From: Zobellia laminariae
GTDB lineage: Bacteria; Bacteroidota; Bacteroidia; Flavobacteriales; Flavobacteriaceae
Length of the DNA: 64,000 nucleotides
Assembly: GCF_009725995.1 (NCBI RefSeq)
Contig: NZ_RCNS01000001.1
Coordinates: 102,183-166,182, forward strand
Direction of reading: 5' to 3'
In this document: positions 1-9,375 of the stretch, one piece after another
How the letters are laid out: the number at the start of each line of letters is the position of its first letter
Position numbering within the stretch: the first letter of the stretch is position 1
The notes under the pieces: model-generated
Databases searched by the model: none
Seen by the model: the letters and a program-made list of their open reading frames with translations, nothing else
Told to the model about the DNA's origin: nothing
Program-made: the position numbers and the translations under genes

Positions 1-1009
1 CGTCATCTCTACCTGCTCTACCTGTTTCCTGATAATAGCTCTCAATACTTTTAGGTATATCATGATGAATTACAAAACGCACATCCGGTTTGTCAATTCC
101 CATTCCAAAAGCAATGGTAGCCACAACTACATCTACATCTTCCATCAAGAACATATCTTGATATTTTGAGCGTGTCTTTGCATCAAAACCAGCATGATAA
201 GGCACGGCGCTAACGCCATTTACCTGAAGCACTTGTGCCAATTCTTCTACACGTTTTCTACTCAAACAGTATATAATACCAGATTTTCCGTTGTTTTTCT
301 TAACAAAACGAATAATATCGGAATCTACGTTGGCTGTTTTGGGTCGTACCTCATAAAAGAGGTTGGGTCTATTAAAAGAAGCTTTAAATGTTGTAGCATC
401 TGTAATGCCCAAGTTTTTAATAATATCTTCTTGCACTTTTGGAGTAGCCGTAGCTGTAAGTGCTATTATAGCAATATTCTCATCTAACCTGTTGACTATA
501 CTTCGTAAATTTCTGTATTCGGGTCTAAAATCGTGACCCCATTCAGAAATACAATGCGCTTCATCTACCGCTACAAATGATATTTTTACAGATTGAAGAA
601 ACTCAATATACTCTTCTTTGGTTAATGATTCCGGTGCAACATAAAGGAGTTTAGTAACACCGTCTGTAATATCTTGCTTCACCTGTCTCACTTCTGTTTT
701 TGTCAAAGAGGAGTTGAGTACGTGAGCGATACCATACTCAGAGGATATACCTCTGATTGCATCTACCTGGTTCTTCATTAATGCGATTAATGGCGAAACC
801 ACAATAGCGGTGCCTTCTTTCATTAATGCGGGAAGTTGAAAACAAAGCGATTTACCACCACCGGTAGGCATAATCGCAAACGTGTTGTTACCTTGTAAAA
901 GACTGGTTACAACACCTTCTTGAAGACCCTTAAATTCGGAAAAACCGAAATATTTTTTTAACGAGGCATGCAAATCAGTTTTTTTCAAAACATTTTTATC
1001 TTTTGCCAT
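1..1009 (-). CDS. recQ: ATP-dependent DNA helicase RecQ (5' part, runs off the window)
   Basis: 3'-5' DNA helicase of recombination and repair. Reverse-strand translation from the ATG at 1009 starts MAKDKNVLKK and shows helicase motif I (MPTGGGKS, residues about 47-54), the DEAH box (VDEAHCISEWGHDFR, about 146-160), and further in the RecQ-typical segments YHAG, ATIAFGMGIDKPDVR and YYQETGRAGRD. About 336 codons are present; the zinc-binding and HRDC regions would lie left of position 1. It is divergent from kdsD across a 256-bp gap. There is no stop inside the window, so it is partial by position, not broken. Identification is from family motifs and is firm. Confidence 0.92.
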   Translation of the reverse strand, partial: MAKDKNVLKKTDLHASLKKYFGFSEFKGLQEGVVTSLLQGNNTFAIMPTGGGKSLCFQLPALMKEGTAIVVSPLIALMKNQVDAIRGISSEYGIAHVLNSSLTKTEVRQVKQDITDGVTKLLYVAPESLTKEEYIEFLQSVKISFVAVDEAHCISEWGHDFRPEYRNLRSIVNRLDENIAIIALTATATPKVQEDIIKNLGITDATTFKASFNRPNLFYEVRPKTANVDSDIIRFVKKNNGKSGIIYCLSRKRVEELAQVLQVNGVSAVPYHAGFDAKTRSKYQDMFLMEDVDVVVATIAFGMGIDKPDVRFVIHHDIPKSIESYYQETGRAGRDD

Positions 1010-1134
1010 ATCTCGTAAAAAACTTTAGGTAACTGTATCTTAATTTTTTTAACATCATACTTTTCGTTGCGGGGGACTCTAATTTAGTCAAAATATATTT
1101 AAGGGTATTAAATTAGCTATACGTCAAGATTATG

Positions 1135-1142
1135 TAATTTTG
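1135..1142 (+). promoter_or_regulatory. possible -7 box TAnnTTTG upstream of kdsD
   Basis: TAATTTTG matches the Bacteroidota -7 consensus TAnnTTTG and lies about 125 bp before the kdsD start. I do not see a convincing TTG -33 element at the usual spacing, so this is a weak call. The rest of the recQ-kdsD gap holds nothing else I recognise. Confidence 0.28.
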
Positions 1143-1265
1143 TAATCTTAAATATAAAACAAAGTTTCAGAAACTATTGGGGTTTTTGAATAGTTTTATT
1201 CAAAACGGTCGTATTTATCGATTACGAGCACATAAAAACAACAGAATCTTAACACTTCTCATAGT

Positions 1266-2231
1266 TTGAACGATAGCAAAGCTATTCTTGCAGTGGCCAA
1301 GAAAACGATAGAATCAGAAAGTGCATCCATACATAACTTGGGCACTTTATTAAACGAAGAATTTTCAGATGCGGTAAACTGCATTCTTGAGTCTAAAGGC
1401 AGAGTCATAGTTTCTGGAATAGGCAAAAGTGCCATAATTGCTTCTAAAATTGTAGCTACACTAAACTCTACAGGTACACCTGCTATTTTTATGCATGCCG
1501 GCGATGCCATTCATGGCGATCTTGGAACCGTTCAGGAAGACGATGTTGTTATTTGCATTTCAAAAAGTGGTAGTACCCCAGAAATAAAAATGCTGATTCC
1601 TCTTATAAAAAGAGGAACTAACAAATTAATAGCCATGACCGGTAATACCGAGTCTTACTTGGCAAATGAAGCAGATTTTGTACTGAACACTTTTGTTGAG
1701 AAAGAAGCTTGTCCAAACAATTTAGCCCCAACAACCAGCACCACTGCACAACTTGTGATGGGCGATGCACTTGCTATTTGCCTCCTGAAATTAAAAGGGT
1801 TCAGTAGTAAGGATTTTGCTAAATATCATCCTGGTGGATCCTTGGGAAAACGCTTATATCTTAGAGTTTCGGACATTGTTGCCACGAATCAGAAACCTCA
1901 AGTACATGTTGATGCAGAGGTAAAAAAAGTCATTGTGGAGATTTCAGAAAAAATGCTAGGAGTCACCGCGGTTACCGAAGGTGATGAGATAGTAGGCATT
2001 GTAACTGACGGTGATATTCGTCGTATGCTTAACAAGTATGATAACATAAGTGGCCTTACTGCAAAAGACATCATGAGCAAGAACCCAAAGACTATTTCTG
2101 TAGATGTTCTGGCCATTGAAGCATTAGAGCTCATGCAAGAAAAGGGTATCTCACAATTATTGGGTGTAGACGGTAAAAAATACATGGGTGTTGTACATTT
2201 GCACAACTTGATCAACGAAGGCATATTATAA
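1266..2231 (+). CDS. kdsD: D-arabinose 5-phosphate isomerase, KpsF/GutQ family
   Basis: Converts ribulose 5-phosphate to arabinose 5-phosphate, the first step of Kdo synthesis for LPS. The 321-residue length is normal. An N-terminal SIS domain (about 35-165; GIGKSAIIASKIVATL, then CISKSGSTPEI) is followed by two CBS domains (about 205-320; GIVTDGDIRRML is typical). The start is a TTG at 1266: no in-frame ATG lies near the N-terminus, and the translation from TTG matches the usual start of the family. The stop overlaps the tatC start (TAATG), so the two are translationally coupled. Neighbouring lptB also serves LPS, which fits. Confidence 0.92.
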   Translation: MNDSKAILAVAKKTIESESASIHNLGTLLNEEFSDAVNCILESKGRVIVSGIGKSAIIASKIVATLNSTGTPAIFMHAGDAIHGDLGTVQEDDVVICISKSGSTPEIKMLIPLIKRGTNKLIAMTGNTESYLANEADFVLNTFVEKEACPNNLAPTTSTTAQLVMGDALAICLLKLKGFSSKDFAKYHPGGSLGKRLYLRVSDIVATNQKPQVHVDAEVKKVIVEISEKMLGVTAVTEGDEIVGIVTDGDIRRMLNKYDNISGLTAKDIMSKNPKTISVDVLAIEALELMQEKGISQLLGVDGKKYMGVVHLHNLINEGIL

Positions 2232-3085
2232 TGGCAAACCAAAACACGAAGACTCCCGACGAAATGTCGTTTTTAGACCACTTAGAAGAACTAAGATGGC
2301 ATTTAATACGGTCCGTTTTAGCCGTAGTAATATTGGGAACAGTAGCATTTGTAATGAGTGGCTTTATTTTTGACACCGTTATATTTGGCCCCTCAAAAAT
2401 GGATTTCCCTACCTACAGATTCTTCTGTGACGTGGCTACTTCCTTAGGGTTTGACTCTGCATTCTGTGCCGAAAAGCTTCCTTTTACTATACAGAGTAGA
2501 ACCATGGGCGGACAGTTTTCTGCCGATATTTGGACTGCTATTTGGGTAGGTTTCATTGTTGGTTTCCCGTATGTTCTTTATGAACTTTGGAAATTTATTA
2601 GCCCAGGGCTTCATCCTAATGAGAGAAAACATTCAAAAGGTTTCATTTTTATAGCTTCTTTTCTCTTTTTCATGGGCGTCCTTTTTGGATACTATGTAGT
2701 AGCTCCATTATCAATCAATTTCTTAGGTACGTACCAAGTAAGTGAGATTGTACTAAACGAATTTGACCTTGACTCATATATCAGTACCGTTAGAGCTGCG
2801 GTAATAGCATGTGGAGTTCTGTTTGAGCTACCAATAATTATTTACTTCTTAACCAAAGTAGGTGTTGTAACACCAGAAATACTTAAGAAGTATAGAAAAA
2901 TTGCGTTAGTAGTTGTTTTAATTCTTTCGGCGGTAATTACTCCTCCGGATGTTGCAAGTCAGATTATTGTAGCTGTTCCCGTCCTTGTATTATATCAAGT
3001 AAGTATTTATATTTCAAAAATTGTACTTAAAAAAGAAGCCAAGCGCGAGAAGAAAGCAAGAGAAAAAGGGTTAAAGAAATCGTAA
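2231..3085 (+). CDS. tatC: Sec-independent protein translocase TatC
   Basis: Core membrane receptor of the twin-arginine pathway, which exports folded proteins. The 284-residue protein begins with the family hallmark FLDHLEELRWHLIRS (about 14-28) and has six hydrophobic segments. It contains the FxxPGLHPNERK region (about residue 125-135), the insertion-prone first periplasmic loop seen in Bacteroidota, and a Lys/Arg-rich cytoplasmic tail. No tatA or tatB is adjacent. At least two Tat substrates by signal peptide are encoded in this window (the Gfo/Idh oxidoreductase at 16.2 kb and the sugar isomerase at 34.1 kb). It shares a 1-bp overlap with kdsD. Confidence 0.94.
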   Translation: MANQNTKTPDEMSFLDHLEELRWHLIRSVLAVVILGTVAFVMSGFIFDTVIFGPSKMDFPTYRFFCDVATSLGFDSAFCAEKLPFTIQSRTMGGQFSADIWTAIWVGFIVGFPYVLYELWKFISPGLHPNERKHSKGFIFIASFLFFMGVLFGYYVVAPLSINFLGTYQVSEIVLNEFDLDSYISTVRAAVIACGVLFELPIIIYFLTKVGVVTPEILKKYRKIALVVVLILSAVITPPDVASQIIVAVPVLVLYQVSIYISKIVLKKEAKREKKAREKGLKKS

Positions 3086-3175
3086 ACGTAAGGCTTTTCC
3101 AAAAGTTTGCCGTTCCTTTAATTTTTGGTCGTCCCAAATAAAGACCTCCAAAATCCAAAACAAGAAACCTCTAAG

Positions 3176-3916
3176 ATGAAGTTAAGAGCTGAAAATATAA
3201 TGAAATCCTACCGCGGTCGAAAAGTGGTAAAGGGTATTTCTTTAGAAGTTAACCAAGGAGAAATTATTGGTTTGCTAGGACCTAACGGTGCTGGAAAGAC
3301 CACTTCTTTTTACATGATTGTTGGCCTCATAAAGCCAAACGGAGGAAAGATTTATTTGGATGGAACGGACATTACCAACTTCCCCATGTACAAAAGAGCT
3401 CAGAACGGTATAGGATACTTGGCTCAAGAAGCTTCTGTTTTTAGGAAGTTAAGTATAGAAAAGAATATTCTTAGTGTATTACAGCTTACCAAGCTCAGCA
3501 AAAAAGAGCAGCTCATGAAAATGGAGTCGCTTATTGAAGAGTTTAGCTTGGGACATATTCGTAAGAGTCGAGGCGATTTACTTTCTGGTGGAGAGCGCAG
3601 ACGTACGGAGATAGCACGTGCTCTTGCTACAGACCCAAAATTTATCTTGTTAGATGAGCCCTTTGCCGGTGTGGATCCTGTGGCGGTAGAAGATATTCAG
3701 CGTATCGTAGCGCAATTAAAAGACAAGAATATTGGTATTCTTATTACCGATCACAACGTACAAGAAACTTTGGCTATTACAGAAAGGTCATACCTTATGT
3801 TTGAAGGTGGCATTCTAAAATCAGGCGTTCCAGAAGATTTAGCTGCAGATGAAATGGTCCGTAAGGTATACTTAGGACAAAACTTTGAGCTTCGTAAAAA
3901 GAAACTTGACTTCTAA
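3176..3916 (+). CDS. lptB: LPS export ABC transporter ATP-binding protein LptB
   Basis: Cytoplasmic ATPase that powers LPS extraction from the inner membrane with LptF/G. Seen: Walker A GPNGAGKT (35-42), Q-loop YLAQEASVF, signature LSGGERRR, Walker [14 protein letters not shown], and the switch ITDHN. The stretch [18 protein letters not shown] is characteristic of LptB. I start at the ATG at 3176, giving 247 residues as is usual; a longer reading from a TTG at 3125 adds 17 residues with no homology. It follows tatC by 90 bp. Its 3' end shares a hairpin with the convergent pssA. Confidence 0.94.
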   Translation: MKLRAENIMKSYRGRKVVKGISLEVNQGEIIGLLGPNGAGKTTSFYMIVGLIKPNGGKIYLDGTDITNFPMYKRAQNGIGYLAQEASVFRKLSIEKNILSVLQLTKLSKKEQLMKMESLIEEFSLGHIRKSRGDLLSGGERRRTEIARALATDPKFILLDEPFAGVDPVAVEDIQRIVAQLKDKNIGILITDHNVQETLAITERSYLMFEGGILKSGVPEDLAADEMVRKVYLGQNFELRKKKLDF

Positions 3917-3933
3917 ATTTAGCTTTTAGAAGT
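3909..3933. terminator. hairpin over both stop codons of convergent lptB and pssA
   Basis: ACTTCTAAA (3909-3917) pairs with TTTAGAAGT (3925-3933) across a 7-nt loop. The two convergent genes are only 2 bp apart, so the stem contains both stop codons. It lacks a strong T-run, so termination is an inference. Confidence 0.4.
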
Positions 3934-4662
3934 TCCTAGATTAGAAACCAAAGAGGCTACCACATAAAATACAATGATAAACGGTACGGCCAAAAACTTT
4001 AGCGTTAATAAAAGTACCGCACTTACAATAAGAAAAATATAGCGGAGCGCATTGTCCTTAAAGTTCCAAGTTTTGAATTTTAATGCGAACAGTTCAATAT
4101 TTGCGTTCAGTAGATAAGTGCTCAACACTGTCATGAAAATCAAAAACCATTCGTTTAAAATAATATCGTTCAAAGCATCATTGTTCTGATATAGTAATAT
4201 TAATGGCAACGAAAGAATTAGAAGTGCATTTGCAGGAGTTGGTAAACCTACAAAAGAAGAAACTTGATTTTCATCAATATTAAACTTCGCTAATCTATAT
4301 GCTGAACCAAGGGTGATTAGAAAACCAAGAAAAGGAAGCAACCCAGATATACCATCAAAAGAAAAAACAGCACCATCGCTAGCATTCCAACCACCACTTG
4401 TAGACATTCCTAATAATTGAAACATTACAATTCCAGGTACAAGACCACTGGTAATCATATCCGCAAGAGAATCTAACTGAACGCCAAGTTCACTTTGAAC
4501 ATTCAAGACCCTTGCTGCCAATCCATCAAAGAAATCAAAGAAAATTCCTAAAAACACGAACAATGCCGCCATTTCTAGCTGGTTAGATACCGCAAAAACG
4601 GTGGCGACACATCCACAGAAAACATTCAATAAAGTGATTAGGTTAGGAATATATTTTTTCAT
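3919..4662 (-). CDS. pssA: CDP-diacylglycerol--serine O-phosphatidyltransferase
   Basis: Makes phosphatidylserine, the precursor of phosphatidylethanolamine, at the inner membrane. The CDP-alcohol phosphatidyltransferase motif is complete: D43, D46-G47, A50-R51, G60, D64 and D68 (DFFDGLAARVL then LDSLAD). The start MKKYIPNLITLLN is typical of the family. The longest open frame begins at 4695, but the extra 11 residues do not look like the family, so I use the ATG at 4662. About 247 residues with roughly seven membrane segments, normal for Bacteroidota. It is divergent from the DUF4105 gene and convergent with lptB. Confidence 0.92.
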   Translation of the reverse strand: MKKYIPNLITLLNVFCGCVATVFAVSNQLEMAALFVFLGIFFDFFDGLAARVLNVQSELGVQLDSLADMITSGLVPGIVMFQLLGMSTSGGWNASDGAVFSFDGISGLLPFLGFLITLGSAYRLAKFNIDENQVSSFVGLPTPANALLILSLPLILLYQNNDALNDIILNEWFLIFMTVLSTYLLNANIELFALKFKTWNFKDNALRYIFLIVSAVLLLTLKFLAVPFIIVFYVVASLVSNLGTSKS

Positions 4663-4764
4663 GAAATGATTTGCTTTTGCGTAAAAATAATACAATTTAA
4701 CATCAATCAGGTCAGACCATTATTTATTCGGATATTTGCCGAAAGAAATCCAGTAAAATTAGTA

Positions 4765-5943
4765 ATGCAATTGAAAAAAATCCTGTTCATATTACTTTTC
4801 AGCTTATCAGTTTTGGGATTCTCCCAAGCCCCTGAATTGACACCTCTGTCTAAGATAAGCGTTGTTACCTGCGGCCCTGGAAGCGAACTATATTCTACCT
4901 TTGGACATAGCGCCATTCATATTGAAGATACTAGTTTAGGCATAAATGCAATTTACAATTATGGCACTTTTGATTTTACTACACCTAATTTCTACATGAA
5001 ATTTGTCCGCGGAAAGTTAGATTATACGCTTGCCAGACAAAGTTTTCCTTATTTTCTAAAAGAATACGAGTACGAAAATCGCTGGGTAAGAAGTCAAGAA
5101 TTGCAATTAACATTGACCGAACGCCAAGAGCTTTTCAATTTTCTTGAAACCAACTATCTTCCAGAAAATAGAGATTATAAATATGATTTCTTCTATAACA
5201 ATTGCGCGACCAAAATTTGGGACATTTTAAAAGAAGTATACGGTGATAAGCTTGTTTTTGACAAGAACTACCTGAAAGAATTACATACCCATCGCCAATT
5301 AATACGGCAAAAGGTTAAGATAAACTCATGGTCCGGTTTTGGTATTGATTTAGCATTGGGCTCTGTAATAGATGATATTGCTACTCCAAAAGAACATATG
5401 TTTTTACCGGATTATATCATGGAGCAATTAGATGTTGCTCAATTAAACGGACAACCTTTAGTAGCTAAATCCAAAGTTTTACTAGAAGCTAACTCAGAAG
5501 ATAGTGCCTCTAGCTTCTTTATTTCACCAGAACTATGGTTAATTATACTTCTAATTATTATCTTGGTATTAACCTATTTTGACTTTAAGAATAATACCCG
5601 CAGAAGGTGGTTAGACTTTATACTTTTCTTTATTACAGGCATTATAGGTCTGCTTATTGTTTTTCTATGGTTCTTTACAGACCACAGTGCCACTGCAGGT
5701 AATTTTAATATATTATGGGCGTTTCCGCCAAACTTAATCATTGCTTTTATAGTTGCCCAAAAAAGAGGTCCTAATTGGATTGCGAAGTATGCTATTTTTC
5801 TAGCTATTTTAATTGTTGTTTCCGGAATTCTATGGATGTTTGGATTACAACTTTTTTCTCCTTTGATATTAGCCATTTGGGCTGCCCTTATCGCACGATA
5901 TTTATTTTTATTCTGGTCATATCACAAGCCAAAAATCGCATAA
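4765..5943 (+). CDS. DUF4105 (Lnb N-terminal periplasmic) membrane protein
   Basis: About 392 residues. It starts with a signal peptide (MQLKKILFILLFSLSVLGFS), followed by a conserved periplasmic domain with the family segments TCGPGSELYSTFGHSAIHI and YNYGTFDF, and then FFYNNCATKIWD. The C-terminal third has about four membrane helices. The conserved Cys, His and Asn in these segments resemble a NlpC-like papain-fold active site; this is inference. The longest frame opens at 4666, but the ATG at 4765 directly precedes the signal peptide and is preferred. The function of the family is not established. The next gene starts 5 bp downstream. Confidence 0.82.
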   Translation: MQLKKILFILLFSLSVLGFSQAPELTPLSKISVVTCGPGSELYSTFGHSAIHIEDTSLGINAIYNYGTFDFTTPNFYMKFVRGKLDYTLARQSFPYFLKEYEYENRWVRSQELQLTLTERQELFNFLETNYLPENRDYKYDFFYNNCATKIWDILKEVYGDKLVFDKNYLKELHTHRQLIRQKVKINSWSGFGIDLALGSVIDDIATPKEHMFLPDYIMEQLDVAQLNGQPLVAKSKVLLEANSEDSASSFFISPELWLIILLIIILVLTYFDFKNNTRRRWLDFILFFITGIIGLLIVFLWFFTDHSATAGNFNILWAFPPNLIIAFIVAQKRGPNWIAKYAIFLAILIVVSGILWMFGLQLFSPLILAIWAALIARYLFLFWSYHKPKIA

Positions 5944-5947
5944 TTGC

Positions 5948-7828
5948 ATGAATTTACTTACTGTTGAAAATATTTCCAAATCATATGGTGAACGTGTCCT
6001 TTTCAAGGATCTTTCCTTTGGTATCAATAAAGGCCAGAAAATTGCTTTGATTGCCAAAAACGGAACCGGAAAAACATCTATTCTAAATATAATGTCCGGA
6101 CTAGATAGCCCGGATTCAGGACAAGTGAATTACCGGAAGGGTATTCGTGTTTCATTTTTAGATCAAGAACCTGATCTTGACCCCAATCTAACGGTTGAAG
6201 AGACTATTTTTGCCTCGGATAATGAAATACTCCAAGTTATAAACGCTTACGAAAAAGCATTGCACAATACTGAAGATGCAGATGCGTATCAGATTGCTTT
6301 TGAAGCAATGGAGCGTTTTGATGCTTGGGATTTTGAAACCTTGTACAAGCAAATTCTATCTAAATTAAAATTGGACAATTTAGATGCGAACGTAGGTCTA
6401 CTATCTGGTGGACAGAAAAAACGTTTGGCACTGGCAGATGCCATTATCAACAAACCAGACTTATTAGTTCTTGATGAACCTACCAACCACTTGGATCTTG
6501 AAATGATTGAATGGTTAGAGGAGTATTTTGCAAAAGAGAACATGAGTCTTTTTATGGTAACTCACGACCGTTACTTCTTAGAAAGGGTATGTAATGAAAT
6601 TATAGAGTTAGAAAATGGTCAGCTTTACCCATATAAAGGCAATTATTCTTACTACCTAGAAAAAAGAGAGGCACGTATTGAGCAAGAATCTGTAGAACAG
6701 CATAAATCTGAACGCCTTTTCAAGAAAGAGCTGGAATGGATGCGAAAGCAACCTAAGGCACGTACCACTAAATCAAAATCACGAATAGACGATTTTAGCA
6801 CCATAAAAGACAAAGCTAGCCAAAGGAGAAATGACCATGAAATTCAGCTAGAAATAAATATGGAGCGTGTGGGCAGTAAAATTCTTGAACTCCACAAACT
6901 TGTAAAGTCATACCCTGAAAAGCCTATTTTAGATAAGTTTGATTATACTTTTACGAAAGGAGAACGTATAGGAATTATTGGCAAGAACGGAACCGGGAAA
7001 TCTACGTTTCTAAATATCGTAACCGGCTCAGACCAACCAGACTCTGGTAAGGTAATAGTTGGTGACACTATTAAATTTGGTTACTACACCCAAAAAGGAA
7101 TAAATATCAAAGAAGGCCAAAAGGTTATTGATGTTATTCGCGAATTTGGCGATTTCATTCCGCTTATGAAGGGTAGACAAATTTCTGCACAACAGCTTTT
7201 GGAACGCTTTCTTTTCGATAGAAAAAAACAATATGATTTTGTAGACAAATTAAGTGGTGGTGAAAGAAAGCGACTTTACCTGTGTACGATTCTTATTCAA
7301 AATCCTAATTTCTTAATACTTGATGAACCTACCAACGATTTAGATATCGTTACCTTAAATGTTCTTGAAAGTTTTCTTTTGGATTTTCCGGGCTGTTTAA
7401 TAGTGGTCTCTCACGACCGGTATTTCATGGATAAAATTGTAGATCACCTTTTCATATTCAGAGGAAATGCAGTTATTGAAGATTTCCCTGGAAATTATTC
7501 AGATTTCCGTGCTTATGAGGATAGCAAAGTATTGGAAAGCCGTGAAGAGAAAGCAAATACAAAAGAAGTAACGGCAAATAAAATCGAACAAAAGAAGAGT
7601 AGTCCTAAGAATAAACTGCCCTATCTAGAGCAGAAAGAGTATAACAACTTAGAAAAGGATATTAAGAAACTAGAAGCAAAAAAAGTTAAGGTGCAGAACC
7701 AATTTGCAGATAGCTCCCTAAGCGGTGAAGAAATAGATAAACTTTCTATTGAACTTAAGGAAATTAATGAAGCTATAGAAGCTAAAACAGAGCGTTGGTT
7801 TGAACTTTCTGCATTAATGGAAGGATAA
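5948..7828 (+). CDS. ABC-F family ATPase, Uup-like
   Basis: Soluble duplicated ATPase with no membrane domain; ABC-F proteins act on ribosomes or, in the Uup group, in ribosome biogenesis and DNA transposition control. Two ABC cassettes are visible. The first has Walker A AKNGTGKT, where the first Gly is Ala, signature LSGGQKKR and Walker B LLVLDEPTNHLDL. The second has GKNGTGKS, LSGGERKR and FLILDEPTNDLDI. Between them is the basic linker with KARTTKSKSRIDDF. The last 80 residues form a charged coiled coil, as in Uup. At 626 residues it is full length. It lies 5 bp after the DUF4105 gene, probably one transcript. Confidence 0.9.
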   Translation: MNLLTVENISKSYGERVLFKDLSFGINKGQKIALIAKNGTGKTSILNIMSGLDSPDSGQVNYRKGIRVSFLDQEPDLDPNLTVEETIFASDNEILQVINAYEKALHNTEDADAYQIAFEAMERFDAWDFETLYKQILSKLKLDNLDANVGLLSGGQKKRLALADAIINKPDLLVLDEPTNHLDLEMIEWLEEYFAKENMSLFMVTHDRYFLERVCNEIIELENGQLYPYKGNYSYYLEKREARIEQESVEQHKSERLFKKELEWMRKQPKARTTKSKSRIDDFSTIKDKASQRRNDHEIQLEINMERVGSKILELHKLVKSYPEKPILDKFDYTFTKGERIGIIGKNGTGKSTFLNIVTGSDQPDSGKVIVGDTIKFGYYTQKGINIKEGQKVIDVIREFGDFIPLMKGRQISAQQLLERFLFDRKKQYDFVDKLSGGERKRLYLCTILIQNPNFLILDEPTNDLDIVTLNVLESFLLDFPGCLIVVSHDRYFMDKIVDHLFIFRGNAVIEDFPGNYSDFRAYEDSKVLESREEKANTKEVTANKIEQKKSSPKNKLPYLEQKEYNNLEKDIKKLEAKKVKVQNQFADSSLSGEEIDKLSIELKEINEAIEAKTERWFELSALMEG

Positions 7829-7896
7829 ACCTGTTCAAAACCGAAAACAAGTTCTCAAAGTCTTTTTTGTCAAAACAAAATAACAAATAGTTACTC

Positions 7897-8400
7897 GTGC
7901 AACAGTTGCTAAAACACTTGAAATTCTTGCCTTCGGCAACCAATCAACATGGGGTGCACTCCCCATTTATCTATGGCTATGTTACCAAATGTTTATATCG
8001 CAAAAAAAAGTACAGCAGCTCTAAAAGCTTAAATGTGCTTTTTAAAAGCATTGCTTATTTTGGGTCAGAGCGAATTATGCTGCAAGACAATGAAGAAGAG
8101 CTAAAGGGGTTGATTAACAAAAACTTTCCCGAAGCTAAATTTGTACTAACAGATGCAGATATAATTTATATATCAAAAAAAAATATTTCTAAAGTAGAAA
8201 CCCTTTTATCCGCGAAAAAAAACATTCACAATAATACCTTGCTTTTATTAGACGGTATTTATGAATCAAAACAATCCGAAGCTATTTGGAAAGCATTAAA
8301 AAATGACTCCAAAGCAACGGTAACAGTAGATATGTTCTATTGTGGAGCTGTTTTCTTTAGAGATGAACAGGCCAAGGAGCATTTTAAAATTCGGATTTAA
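7897..8400 (+). CDS. shortened methyltransferase-like protein, apparently lacking its SAM site
   Basis: 167 residues from a GTG start. The N-terminus (FLPSATNQHGVHSPFIYGYV) and C-terminus (KATVTVDMFYCGAVFFRDE then AKEHFKIRI) resemble the ends of a flavobacterial class I methyltransferase family of roughly 240 residues that I recall. The middle, where motif I (a Gly-rich SAM loop) would sit, is missing: no GxGxG-like segment is present. The frame is open and passes intact through an A9 tract at about 8175. It may be a decayed enzyme or a repurposed remnant. The family assignment is from memory of the terminal motifs and is moderate. Confidence 0.55.
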   Translation: MQQLLKHLKFLPSATNQHGVHSPFIYGYVTKCLYRKKKYSSSKSLNVLFKSIAYFGSERIMLQDNEEELKGLINKNFPEAKFVLTDADIIYISKKNISKVETLLSAKKNIHNNTLLLLDGIYESKQSEAIWKALKNDSKATVTVDMFYCGAVFFRDEQAKEHFKIRI

Positions 8401-8427
8401 ACGCTTATTTTAGATTAAATTGCAATT

Positions 8428-8586
8428 ATGAGCAACTATACTATTTATATTATTCTAGGAGTTGTGGCTGTCGTATATATATTATCATCAATGAATAGCC
8501 GCCGTCAGTCAAAAGACCGTAAAAGCCGAAAATTTATGGATAATTACAAAAGTTCCAAAAAAGAAGAAAAGGAACAAGACCGTTAA
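8428..8586 (+). CDS. small single-pass membrane protein, 52 aa
   Basis: ATG at 8428 to TAA at 8584-8586. The N-terminal half is one hydrophobic helix (YTIYIILGVVAVVYILSS, about residues 4-21). The C-terminal half is strongly basic and charged (KKEEKEQDR end). This gives an N-out/C-in small membrane protein by the positive-inside rule. It fills the gap between the methyltransferase-like gene and the adenosyltransferase gene on the same strand, which favours it being real. No function can be assigned. Confidence 0.55.
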   Translation: MSNYTIYIILGVVAVVYILSSMNSRRQSKDRKSRKFMDNYKSSKKEEKEQDR

Positions 8587-8619
8587 ATCCATCTACCAAT
8601 ACACTGTAAATTTCTTAAA

Positions 8620-9204
8620 ATGAAAATATACACCAAAACAGGTGATAAAGGCACTACCGCCCTAATTGGGGGTACTCGAGTTAAAAAACACCACGTAAGG
8701 ATAGAAAGTTATGGTACGGTAGACGAACTAAACTCTTGGCTAGGTCTAGTTAGAGATCAAAAGATAGATAGCAGGTCTAAGGAGGTTTTGACCAAAATAC
8801 AGGAGAATCTATTTGTTGTAGGTGCAATTTTGGCTACTGATCCAGAGAAAGCAATCTTAAAAAATGGAAAAAAACGTTTAAATATTGCTGAAATCAAGGC
8901 AACGGATATTGAATTGCTTGAGAAAGAAATAGATGTAATGGACGAAGCGTTGCCTCAAATGACGCATTTTATCCTTCCTGGCGGACACACTACAGTGTCA
9001 TATTGTCATATTGCCAGAACTGTTTGTCGTAGAGCGGAGCGTATGAGTACACTACTTTACGAAAATGAACCTTTCAACGAGAACGTTCTGTTATTTTTGA
9101 ACAGACTATCAGACTATTTATTTGTGCTGGCACGAAAGTTGTCAGAAAACTTACAAGCAGATGAAATAAAATGGATTCCTGAGAGTACAGAAAAAGACAA
9201 CTAG
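8620..9204 (+). CDS. cob(I)yrinic acid a,c-diamide adenosyltransferase, PduO type
   Basis: Transfers adenosyl from ATP to cob(I)alamin to make coenzyme B12. The N-terminal nucleotide-binding segment (TKTGDKGTTALIGGTRVKK, about 4-22) and SYGTVDELNSWLGL are diagnostic, as are FILPGGH and RTVCRRAER in the helical core. The 194-residue length is normal. The start ATG is 34 bp after the small membrane protein. The meaB gene at 27.2 kb protects methylmalonyl-CoA mutase, which uses this cofactor; the mutase itself is not in the window. Confidence 0.92.
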   Translation: MKIYTKTGDKGTTALIGGTRVKKHHVRIESYGTVDELNSWLGLVRDQKIDSRSKEVLTKIQENLFVVGAILATDPEKAILKNGKKRLNIAEIKATDIELLEKEIDVMDEALPQMTHFILPGGHTTVSYCHIARTVCRRAERMSTLLYENEPFNENVLLFLNRLSDYLFVLARKLSENLQADEIKWIPESTEKDN

Positions 9205-9321
9205 CGAGCGATTATAAAATTTTTGCTTCAGTTTAATTTGCTTTTCTCTAATAATTTGTTTAATTCATCGTTATCAAACTATTAATACAAAAATAATAGT
9301 AATAAAATAGCCTGATTTCCT

Positions 9322-9351
9322 TGGCTATATCGTTATAAAAATTATTTTTGC
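9322..9351 (+). promoter_or_regulatory. promoter of the DUF2795 gene
   Basis: TTG at 9322-9324, a 19-bp spacer, then TATTTTTG at 9344-9351. This is a full match to the Bacteroidota TTG-N19-TAnnTTTG promoter layout, 25 bp before the ATG of the next gene. Confidence 0.55.
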
Positions 9352-9375
9352 AAAAATTTAAATTGAACAACTGAA

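Noticed and set aside
194..487. 97-codon + frame at the left edge
   Set aside because: It lies antisense to recQ, whose motifs read clearly on the other strand.
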